Assembly: GCA_002342165.1 (NCBI GenBank) | Contig: DDPM01000082.1 | Span: 1 to 8,761 of the forward strand | DNA: 8,761 bases | Origin: Hylemonella sp. UBA2468 | GTDB lineage: Bacteria > Pseudomonadota > Gammaproteobacteria > Burkholderiales > Burkholderiaceae_C | Direction: 5' to 3' | In this document: positions 1 through 5,610 of the stretch, piece by piece | Layout: each line of letters opens with the position of its first letter | Numbering within the stretch: the stretch's first letter is position 1 | Program-made: the position numbers and the translations under genes | Notes under the pieces: model-generated | What the model was told of the DNA's origin: nothing | Seen by the model: the letters and a program-made list of their open reading frames with translations, nothing else | Databases searched by the model: none

Positions 1-663
1 GCCGCGCATGACCGAATTGATCATTTTGCTGTCCATGTCTTTGACGCCGCGCCATGCCATGCAGTAGTGGGTCGCCTCCATCACAATGGCCAGGCCATCG
101 GGTTGGGTAGAGGTTTGGATCAGGTCAGCCAACTGCACCACCGCTTCTTCTTGAATTTGCGGCCGCCCCATGACCCATTCGGCCAAGCGGGCGTATTTCG
201 ACAAACCAATCACGTTGGTATGTTCATTGGGCATGATGCCTATCCACACCCTGCCTATCACTGGGCAAAAATGATGTGAGCAGGCGCTGCGCACTGTGAT
301 GGGCCCCACAATCATGAGCTCATTGAGGTGCTCTGCGTTAGGGAATTCTGTGATCTTGGGGGCGTGCACATAGCGCCCGTTGAACACCTCGTTAAGGTAC
401 ATCTTGGCCACGCGTCGCGCAGTGTCATCGGTGTTGTGGTCGTGGGAGGTGTCAATGATCAAGCTGTCCAACACCCCTTGCATTTTTTGGGTGACTTCGC
501 TTAACAGATGGTCCAATTCGCCAGGCTCAATAAAGTCGGCAATGTTGTCGTTGGCATTGAAACGTTTGCGAGAGGCCAGCAAGCGCTCCCGTATGCGCAC
601 GGATACAGGCATCCCCTCTTCAGAGGCTGATGCATTACCCAAGGGATTGAGGTCTTTGGTCAT
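1..663 (-). CDS. folE: GTP cyclohydrolase I (FolE), C-terminus cut by window edge
   Basis: FolE converts GTP to 7,8-dihydroneopterin triphosphate, the first step of tetrahydrofolate synthesis, in the cytoplasm. Translating the minus strand from the ATG at 663-661 gives 221 codons with no stop before the left edge. Key signatures are CSHHFCPVIG (about 128-137) with Cys128 and His131 as zinc ligands and His130 as the catalytic-type His; GLSKYARL (153-160); GRPQIQE (166-172); and ATHYCMAWRGV (197-207) with Cys201 as third zinc ligand. The family is usually about 220-240 residues, so probably only a short tail is missing. An in-frame TAA at 675-673, four codons before the ATG, fixes this as the earliest start. 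The Shine-Dalgarno sequence is weak (GGTAA). The gene lies 23 bp after the cardiolipin synthase stop on the same strand, so co-transcription is likely. The second residue of the usual CEHH motif is Ser, a divergence from the common form. Identity is strong. Confidence 0.93.
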   Translation of the reverse strand, partial: MTKDLNPLGNASASEEGMPVSVRIRERLLASRKRFNANDNIADFIEPGELDHLLSEVTQKMQGVLDSLIIDTSHDHNTDDTARRVAKMYLNEVFNGRYVHAPKITEFPNAEHLNELMIVGPITVRSACSHHFCPVIGRVWIGIMPNEHTNVIGLSKYARLAEWVMGRPQIQEEAVVQLADLIQTSTQPDGLAIVMEATHYCMAWRGVKDMDSKMINSVMRG

Positions 664-686
664 GCGAACATATTACCAGTGCGCTC

Positions 687-1928
687 TCAATAACGTTGAC
701 CCAGCACAAACAACATCATCCGCACCAGTGCAAAGGCTCCAGCGTCGAGTAGCCGATCCCAAAAACTGCGCTGTTGCAGGGTATGGGCATCGATCCATCG
801 GCACTCATGTTCAGCTGCATGTTGCAAACGCCCTGCGAGGTCTTGTGCAAAGTCATCATCCACAACCACCATGTTGGCCTCGCGCGCCATCAAAAGGCTC
901 AAGGGGTCTAAATTGGACGACCCCACCGTGGCCCAACGCCCATCCACCACCGCCACTTTGGCGTGCAACTCGCTGGGCACATATTCAAAAATTTCAACGC
1001 CAGCTCCCAACAGCTCACCATACACCTGGCGTACCGCGTGGCGCTGCAACACATATTTCCAACGTCCCTGCAACAACAACCTCACGCGCACACCTCGCTG
1101 AGCTGCGTGCATGAGCGCCTTGCGCAATTTAGAGCCAGGCAAAAAGTAGGCATTGGCAATCCAAATGTCTTGCCGCGCCGAGGCAATGGCCTTGCGGTAC
1201 ATGCGTTCAATGTGCCAGCGGTGGCTGAGGTTGTCACGCAGCACCAAAGCGGCGCGCACGCCATTGGGGGTAGAAATTTCAATCCGATCTGGGTGATCCC
1301 CGTTTTCGAAAGCCTGATGCACCAAGGCGTTTAAGGCTTGCCAACCTGATGAAAAATCAGCTTCTTGCAGGGTGCGCACCGCTTCCATGCGCACCCAAAA
1401 CCGAGCCATCACCTCATGAATCTGACGCACCTCGGGACCCCTGACCTGCACCGCAAAATCCAATCGCGGGGCAGGCAATGTGCCTTGGATATGGTCCATA
1501 CGGTCGTCCAGCAAATTGATGCCGCCACAAAAGGCCAGCACGCCATCCACCACGCAAAGCTTGCGGTGTAAGCGCCGCCACCGGCTCGGAATAAACAAAC
1601 CCAAGCGCCCAAGCGGCATGAAAATTTGCCACTGCACTCCAGCCGCCTTAAAGCCCTGAATCCACTGAGCAGGCAACTCAGGGGTACCCACCCCATCCAC
1701 AACCAAAAAAACGCCAACACCTCTTTGAGCAGCTCGAATCAGTGCGTCGGCGATACGTTGGGCAGCCGTATCATCATGAAAAATATAGGTTTCAAGCCGC
1801 ACCTCATGGATGCTGGCGTCTATGGCCAGTTCCATGGCGGCAAACAGGGCATCACCCCCTTGCAGCAAGCGCACTTGGTGACCCTTTTGTGGGACCGGGG
1901 TGCGCGGGTTATGCAGGCTGATTGACAT
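687..1928 (-). CDS. clsB: Cardiolipin synthase B-type phospholipase D family protein
   Basis: This is a phosphatidyltransferase of the phospholipase D superfamily. ClsB of E. coli makes cardiolipin from phosphatidylglycerol plus a second phospholipid or alcohol donor at the membrane. Two HKD motifs are visible: HRKLCVVDG (His121, Lys123, Asp128) followed by GGINLLDD, and HAKVAVVDG (His322, Lys324, Asp329) followed by GSSNLDPLS. Starting at the ATG at 1928-1926 gives 413 residues, the length I recall for E. coli ClsB. A longer start exists only as TTG at 1949, giving 420 residues, and I reject it. The chosen start lies inside the end of the upstream EEP gene (20-bp overlap), with no clear Shine-Dalgarno, which suggests translational coupling. 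The C-terminus has a hydrophobic stretch (AGAFALVRMMLFVLG) that could contact the membrane. No N-terminal transmembrane helices are seen, unlike ClsA. The EEP-ClsB pairing supports ClsB over other PLD-family enzymes. Confidence 0.88.
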   Translation of the reverse strand: MSISLHNPRTPVPQKGHQVRLLQGGDALFAAMELAIDASIHEVRLETYIFHDDTAAQRIADALIRAAQRGVGVFLVVDGVGTPELPAQWIQGFKAAGVQWQIFMPLGRLGLFIPSRWRRLHRKLCVVDGVLAFCGGINLLDDRMDHIQGTLPAPRLDFAVQVRGPEVRQIHEVMARFWVRMEAVRTLQEADFSSGWQALNALVHQAFENGDHPDRIEISTPNGVRAALVLRDNLSHRWHIERMYRKAIASARQDIWIANAYFLPGSKLRKALMHAAQRGVRVRLLLQGRWKYVLQRHAVRQVYGELLGAGVEIFEYVPSELHAKVAVVDGRWATVGSSNLDPLSLLMAREANMVVVDDDFAQDLAGRLQHAAEHECRWIDAHTLQQRSFWDRLLDAGAFALVRMMLFVLGQRY

Positions 1929-2670
1929 CGGGCAGCGCAAATTCGGCAATCAAGGGCAAGTGGTCTGACATGCGGCGCCACACCCGACCCCGCGGAATGT
2001 GCACGCCGGTGGGCTGCATGCCACGTGCGTACACGTAATCCAACTGCACCAAAGGCAACTGAGCTGGAAACGTGAGGTGCTGTGAGGGCTGCCAAGACTT
2101 CAGACCGAAGCCGTTCATCATCAGTCTCAACCGTTGCCCCCAATCGTTAAAGTCTCCGGCCACCACCAAAGGCGCATCGTTTGGAATCTCGCGCTCAATA
2201 AACAACCCCAACTGCCGCACCTGCCGCACGCGACTGGCCGGAATCAAGCCCAAATGCAGCACCACAATATGCAAGGATTGCGCTTGAGACTCGGTTTGGA
2301 AATCCACCTCCACGTGCAGCAAGCCACGTTGCTCCAGAGCGTGATCAGACATGTCTTCGTGCTGGTGCTTGACCACCGGCCAACGGGAGAGCACAGCATT
2401 GCCATGCTCGCCGTGAGTGGTGAATGCATTGGTGCGATACACCGCCTCGTAGCCTTCAGGCGCCAAGAACTGAGCCTGCGGCTGGTCTGGCCAATGTTTG
2501 AAGTACGCCGCCAAATGTTTGTGGTGCCGCCGCACTTCTTGCAGGCAGACAATGTCTGCGTCAAATTGCTCTACCGCATGCACAAGGTTGTGAATTTCAA
2601 GGCGACGCTGCAGACCCACACCACGAACCCCTTTGTGGATGTTGTAGGTGGCAATGCGCAGCGTGTTCAC
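1909..2670 (-). CDS. Endonuclease/exonuclease/phosphatase (EEP) family protein, YbhP-like
   Basis: A 253-residue protein of the Mg2+-dependent EEP fold, which includes exonuclease III, DNase I, sphingomyelinase and inositol phosphatases. Visible motifs in order are ATYNIHKG (7-14, Asn10), CLQEVR (42-47, metal-binding Glu45), HLGL (139-142), VVAGDFNDW (169-177, Asp173 and Asn175), LDYVYARG (210-217) and SDHLPLIAEF (235-244, catalytic-type Asp236-His237). The start is GTG at 2670-2668, directly before the conserved first strand; no ATG lies nearby and the Shine-Dalgarno is weak. No signal peptide is seen, so it is probably cytoplasmic. It overlaps the ClsB start by 20 bp. The same gene pair occurs in E. 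coli (ybhP-clsB), suggesting a role in phospholipid or phosphodiester metabolism rather than DNA repair, but the substrate is unknown. Family assignment is strong, function is not. Confidence 0.85.
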   Translation of the reverse strand: MNTLRIATYNIHKGVRGVGLQRRLEIHNLVHAVEQFDADIVCLQEVRRHHKHLAAYFKHWPDQPQAQFLAPEGYEAVYRTNAFTTHGEHGNAVLSRWPVVKHQHEDMSDHALEQRGLLHVEVDFQTESQAQSLHIVVLHLGLIPASRVRQVRQLGLFIEREIPNDAPLVVAGDFNDWGQRLRLMMNGFGLKSWQPSQHLTFPAQLPLVQLDYVYARGMQPTGVHIPRGRVWRRMSDHLPLIAEFALPDVNQPA

Positions 2671-2737
2671 GCTTGAGTCAATTTGGCAAAGGGTTGGAAA
2701 TGGGAAGCCCGCATAGAAGGATGTTAGCTAAGTCATG

Positions 2738-2780
2738 GTTGCCATGAGTTGCCAAGACTTGCCGTGGGTTGCCAGGTGTT
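2738..2780. repeat. Array of 10-bp direct repeats with GTTGCC core
   Basis: Four consecutive 10-bp units read GTTGCCATGA (2738), GTTGCCAAGA (2748), CTTGCCGTGG (2758) and GTTGCCAGGT (2768). A fifth decayed copy at 2778 keeps only GTT. The spacing is exactly one helical turn, so the cores lie on the same face of the DNA. A further CTTGCC at 2790 is out of phase by 2 bp. The array lies 68-110 bp upstream of the EEP start codon and about 100-140 bp upstream of the HD-locus start at 2876. It could be a multi-site operator or a short slippage-generated repeat; the sequence alone does not decide. Confidence 0.65.
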
Positions 2781-2862
2781 AAGGGATGCCTTGCCCAATT
2801 CCGTTCGTTGATCCTTACGCACCTTGTCCTAAGCCCTGCGCGCACCCCTTTAACTCGTGTCT

Positions 2863-2868
2863 GATAAT
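2863..2868 (+). promoter_or_regulatory. Candidate -10 element for the HD-domain locus
   Basis: GATAAT matches the sigma-70 -10 consensus at five of six positions. The usual 6-8 bp distance to the transcription start would put +1 at about 2875-2877, on the ATG at 2876, implying a leaderless message. No recognisable -35 lies 16-18 bp upstream (the region is GC-rich), and there is no properly placed TG extension. The call is tentative. Confidence 0.25.
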
Positions 2869-2875
2869 CACGTAC

Positions 2876-3076
2876 ATGACGCCCAAGCAACTTTTTGAAC
2901 AGGCGCCAAGCTGGCGGCAGTTGTGGTTTCATGACCCATTGCCATCGGACTTTGGTGAGGTGCTTCCACTCTTTCTCAAGCAGCGCAGCCACGAATTTTC
3001 GCAGAGCTTACCCACCTCGTTGAGTACAGCTCAGCACCAAGAACTTAATGCCTGGTATTGGTCTTCCGAGGGGTAG
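2876..3076 (+). pseudogene. 66-codon open stretch in frame with the HD-domain gene, ended by an amber codon
   Basis: The ATG at 2876 opens a 66-codon frame ending in TAG at 3074-3076. The protein (starting MTPKQLFEQAPSWRQLWFHD) is rich in aromatic and hydrophobic residues in a protein-like pattern, with no recognised motif. It is in the same frame as the HD-domain gene that follows: without the TAG, 2876-4087 would be one continuous frame of about 400 codons. It could be the N-terminal part of an HD-domain protein cut off by a nonsense change, or a small separate upstream gene whose stop overlaps the next gene's Shine-Dalgarno. There is no Shine-Dalgarno before the ATG. I lean towards the broken or split gene because the frame is preserved, although in-frame adjacency alone has about a one in three chance of being accidental. 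Confidence 0.45.
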
Positions 3077-3080
3077 GAGG
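3076..3080 (+). promoter_or_regulatory. Ribosome binding site GGAGG overlapping the amber codon
   Basis: GGAGG begins on the last base of the TAG stop. It sits 8 nt before a TTG at 3089-3091, a near-ideal distance, but only 2 nt before the TTG at 3083. It therefore favours TTG 3089 as the start of the HD-domain protein and would allow terminating ribosomes to restart. Confidence 0.5.
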
Positions 3081-3088
3081 TCTTGAGC

Positions 3089-4087
3089 TTGGCTTGTGAT
3101 GCTTTGTGGGAACAAATGTCTGCTTATGCACCACAAGCGCAGCCAGCACACGATGCGCGCCACGCCATGTACAAGGTGCCTGCGGCAGCGCTGGCCTACA
3201 TACATGCCGAGCAAGTTCCCGGCTGGGAGCGTGTGGGAGCGCTGGGTGCTTTGCTTCACGACCATGGACGTTGGCCTGAGGAGCGTATTTACGGCGAGCC
3301 CCAGCAAAGCCAGCTGCACGCGCAAATCAGCTTCATGCTCGGGCAAGAATGGCTTCAGCCTTTTGACATGCCGCTGCCGGTGCGCCAGCATATTTTGTTG
3401 GCCGCCTTACGCCACACGGCTGGCGCTGATGCCAACGACCCCATGCCCCTCAAGCTCACCGTGAGTGCAGACCGAGACCAGCTGTACGGCGCTGAGTTTG
3501 TGCTGCGTTTGGTACACCACATTGAAAAAAAGAATGGCGACTTTGGTAGCTTTTATGGTGAAAACCAAGCCCGATCTGTGCTGGACAAAATTCACCACAT
3601 GGCGCTCAATCGGCTTCCAGGCCCTTTATTCAGCCGCCCTGACCATGTGCACACCTTGTGGCAAGACTCGGTGCAGTTTCTATTGCTGGCGAACAGTCAT
3701 CACGAGGGTTTTTTGGGGTTATTTGCCGAGCGCTTGATCAGATGCTCCTTCACGCCGAAAGATTGGGTGCAGTGGCAGGACACGACTCAAAGCCTTTTAC
3801 TTGCACATGCACAGTCGCAACGCACGGTGTTGGATGAATTGACCAGCTTGCTTTCTGAGCAACACATTGCCCCAGAGGCCGCCTACCGTACCCGCACTTT
3901 TGAAAAACTCTTGCTTTCACCAGAGGCTCAAAAGCATCGGGCCTTGGCCGCTGCGCTGGCTTGGGCCAACCACCAACGCCAAGTGCATGACGCAGCAGAA
4001 GCAAATCATCTTAAGCAATTAACGCTATTGTTTGCAGATGACGCGCTGCTGAGCTGCATGCTCAGCAAACTGACTGCGAGCCCATAA
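3089..4087 (+). CDS. HD-domain protein, putative metal-dependent phosphohydrolase
   Basis: A protein of about 332 residues with the spaced His/Asp pattern of the HD superfamily, whose members hydrolyse phosphate esters or nucleotides using divalent metals. From TTG 3089 the visible pieces are AHDARHAMYKV (first His, about 20-30), ALLHDHGRW (the HD doublet, about 57-58), LHAQISF (about 77-83) and TVSADRDQL (second Asp, about 128). The C-terminal half is predicted mainly helical, with no further motif I recognise. The start is uncertain: TTG 3083, TTG 3089 (best Shine-Dalgarno) or ATG 3116. All keep the HD motifs. An in-frame 66-codon stretch lies just upstream behind an amber codon, so the native protein may be longer (about 400 residues). 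It converges on the Bug gene with 12 bp between stops. No signal peptide is seen, so it is probably cytoplasmic. Substrate unknown. Confidence 0.72.
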   Translation: MACDALWEQMSAYAPQAQPAHDARHAMYKVPAAALAYIHAEQVPGWERVGALGALLHDHGRWPEERIYGEPQQSQLHAQISFMLGQEWLQPFDMPLPVRQHILLAALRHTAGADANDPMPLKLTVSADRDQLYGAEFVLRLVHHIEKKNGDFGSFYGENQARSVLDKIHHMALNRLPGPLFSRPDHVHTLWQDSVQFLLLANSHHEGFLGLFAERLIRCSFTPKDWVQWQDTTQSLLLAHAQSQRTVLDELTSLLSEQHIAPEAAYRTRTFEKLLLSPEAQKHRALAAALAWANHQRQVHDAAEANHLKQLTLLFADDALLSCMLSKLTASP

Positions 4088-4099
4088 CCCGGGGGCGGC

Positions 4100-5071
4100 T
4101 TACTCGGGCTTGATATTGAGCCTGGAGACCACACGCGTCCATAGGGCCTGCTCAGCCTTAGCAGCCTCTAGCAATTCGGCAGGGCTACCAGTTTTAATCA
4201 GCAAACCTTGTTTGGCAAAGTTGGCCCTAACCGATACATCGTTAAGGGCCGCACTGATGGCCGCACGGTAAGACTCCACAGAGGCGGCGGGCATATTTGG
4301 CGTACCCCAAATGGCAAACCAAGGGTCCACTTGATAATCCTTGACCCCAAGCTCATGCAAGGAAGGAATGTCTGGAAAACCTGGATGACGCTCTTTGAGG
4401 CTGCCTCCCAATATGCGGATACGCCCTTGAGCAGCCCAAGGCACAGCCACTTGAATCGGCAAAAACATGGCGGGCACTTGGCCGCCCACAAAGTCGTTGA
4501 CTGCGGGGGCAGAGCCTTTGTAGGGAATGTGCTCCAAATCAAAACCCGCCATCTGCTTGAGGAGTTCCATCATCAAATGGTGGTGGGTGCCGTTGCCAGG
4601 TGTTGCATACATGTGCTTAGGCCCCGCCTTGGCCCAACTGACAAACTCGGCAAAGGTTTTGACGTTGGTACTGGCATGCACGCACAACACAAATGAGCTG
4701 GACGTGGCTTGAGTAATGGGGCTAAAGCTGCCCAGCACATCAAAGTCCACATTTTTATAAAGCAAGGGCAGGGTGACGGTGGTGGCGGGCACCACCATGA
4801 GGGTTGCAGGGTCGTTGGATTTGGCTACTGAAGACATACCGATCAGGCCCGAGGCACCCACGCGGTTTTCCACCACCACGTTCATGTCCAAGCGCGCAGC
4901 TAACAAGGGCCCAATGGCGCGGGCAATGGTGTCGGGCGTGGTGCCGGGAGTTAGTGGCACCACCAATTTGAGCAATTTGCTTTGGGCCAGCGCAGGGCGC
5001 ATGGACAAAGAAGCCAAAGAGGCGCAGGATACCAAAGAGGCCCCCATCAGTTGTCGACGTGTAATGCTCAT
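4100..5071 (-). CDS. Bug/TctC-family tripartite tricarboxylate transporter substrate-binding protein
   Basis: A 323-residue periplasmic solute-binding protein of the Bug family, which is greatly expanded in betaproteobacteria and usually binds carboxylates. The N-terminus carries a twin-arginine-like signal (TRRQLM, 4-9), a hydrophobic core, and an ALA-Q site that would cleave after residue 29. An LVSC lipobox-like string at 13-16 is an alternative processing site. The mature protein begins KLVVPLTPGTTPDTIARAIGPLL, typical of the family's ligand loop, and contains GNGTHHHLMMELL, HIPYKGSAPAVNDFVGGQV and GFPDIPSLHELG, all common in Bug proteins. The gene is 32 bp after the Rieske small subunit on the same strand, so it is probably the last gene of the aromatic operon, and its ligand is plausibly the pathway's aromatic acid or a breakdown product. 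No membrane components (TctA/TctB) are seen. The Shine-Dalgarno is weak. Confidence 0.9.
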   Translation of the reverse strand: MSITRRQLMGASLVSCASLASLSMRPALAQSKLLKLVVPLTPGTTPDTIARAIGPLLAARLDMNVVVENRVGASGLIGMSSVAKSNDPATLMVVPATTVTLPLLYKNVDFDVLGSFSPITQATSSSFVLCVHASTNVKTFAEFVSWAKAGPKHMYATPGNGTHHHLMMELLKQMAGFDLEHIPYKGSAPAVNDFVGGQVPAMFLPIQVAVPWAAQGRIRILGGSLKERHPGFPDIPSLHELGVKDYQVDPWFAIWGTPNMPAASVESYRAAISAALNDVSVRANFAKQGLLIKTGSPAELLEAAKAEQALWTRVVSRLNIKPE

Positions 5072-5103
5072 AAACCTGTTTCTATGGTTGACTCGACTGC
5101 ACT

Positions 5104-5607
5104 TTAAATAATGAAACTCAGTAGCCCCATTTGGCCCAATTCAAAAGCGTCTAGCACTACGGTGCGGCTGGCAATGCGCAGGCCTTCGGGTCGAATTTCC
5201 AAAATATATTGGTAACTGCCGACATAAGTGCGAATGTCTTGGTCTCGGCGGTGGCGGTAAATCACAAAATTGGCCTGGGCTCCCACAGCGGGCTGATCGC
5301 CATAAACCCAGTCGGTAATGCGCACATTGCTGATGACTCGGCGGGTGCGCGAGCGGGGAAACTCGGCATGTGCCTGCGGGTCTTTAAGACGTACCACACG
5401 TTCGCGGATACGCTGAATGTTGTCGGAAATCATGAACAAAGTTTCACCCGACTTGCCGTTGGGCTCGTCGTTGGAGGGCACCATGTACTGGGCGTTTTCG
5501 GTCAAAAGCTCCAACCAGTCGTCCAACTGCCATGCATCCAACAGGGCGGCCTCTTGGAACAAAAAGTCTTCCACATCGGAGCGGTGGATGTTGTCTAAAT
5601 TGAGCAT
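5104..5607 (-). CDS. Aromatic ring-hydroxylating dioxygenase, small (beta) subunit
   Basis: A 167-residue protein of the NTF2-like fold that forms the beta subunit of Rieske non-haem iron oxygenases. It has mainly a structural role in the alpha3beta3 hexamer. Diagnostic features are the acidic N-terminal helix with EAALLDAWQLDDWLELL (about 19-35), the sequence SRTRRVISNVRI (about 85-96), and the C-terminal strand region SRTVVLDAFELGQMGLLSFII. Length is normal (about 160-180). The start codon ATG (5607-5605) lies 3 bp after the large-subunit stop, with a strong GAGGAG Shine-Dalgarno inside the last two codons of that gene, which indicates coupled translation at matched amounts. It is placed directly after the alpha subunit and before the Bug gene. 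Confidence 0.92.
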   Translation of the reverse strand: MLNLDNIHRSDVEDFLFQEAALLDAWQLDDWLELLTENAQYMVPSNDEPNGKSGETLFMISDNIQRIRERVVRLKDPQAHAEFPRSRTRRVISNVRITDWVYGDQPAVGAQANFVIYRHRRDQDIRTYVGSYQYILEIRPEGLRIASRTVVLDAFELGQMGLLSFII

Positions 5608-5610
5608 GTA

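Larger units (their letters stand above)
2671..2875. other. Divergent intergenic region between the EEP gene and the HD-domain locus
   Basis: This is the only sizeable non-coding stretch in the window. It should hold the promoters of the leftward EEP-clsB-folE group and the rightward HD-domain gene. It contains a short array of 10-bp repeats (2738-2780) and a GATAAT hexamer (2863-2868) close to the rightward start. I found no convincing full sigma-70 promoter for the leftward direction; TAACAT on the minus strand (within 2721-2730) is a weak -10 candidate without a matching -35. An open frame beginning at 2786 crosses the right part, but its first 30 codons are rich in Pro and Cys and do not look like protein, so I treat them as non-coding. 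Confidence 0.6.

Noticed and set aside
380..1114. Long plus-strand open frame opposite folE and clsB
   Set aside because: It lies antisense to two genes with clear catalytic motifs; its protein is Pro/Ser/Arg-rich with no recognisable domain, as expected of a shadow frame.
1929..1949. TTG start at 1949 giving a 420-residue ClsB
   Set aside because: It adds seven residues from a poor start codon with no ribosome binding site; the ATG at 1928 gives 413 residues, matching ClsB.
2090..2100. 11-bp match TGCCAAGACTT to part of the intergenic repeat array (2750-2760)
   Set aside because: It is a single copy within the EEP coding frame and lacks neighbouring units; a chance match is the simpler reading.
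2134..2676. 180-codon plus-strand open frame opposite the EEP gene
   Set aside because: The minus strand here codes for an EEP protein with all its motifs; the plus frame shows no domain and no ribosome binding site.
2786..2875. Upstream extension of the 66-codon frame to an ATG at 2786
   Set aside because: The 30 added residues are Pro/Cys-rich and unlike normal protein, and the stretch overlaps the likely promoter; the ATG at 2876 is preferred.
3074..3076. TAG read as pyrrolysine
   Set aside because: Pyrrolysine use is not expected in such bacteria and no supporting genes are in view; a nonsense change or restart is simpler.
4077..4112. Possible terminator between the convergent HD and Bug genes
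   Set aside because: CGAGCCC and GGGCTTG can pair with one G-U, but the loop is 22 nt and no T-run follows on either strand; not a credible intrinsic terminator.
4778..4796. Perfect 7-bp inverted repeat GGTGGTG/CACCACC with 5-nt loop
   Set aside because: It is inside the Bug coding sequence and follows from Val-Pro-Ala-Thr-Thr codons; no T-run or regulatory context.
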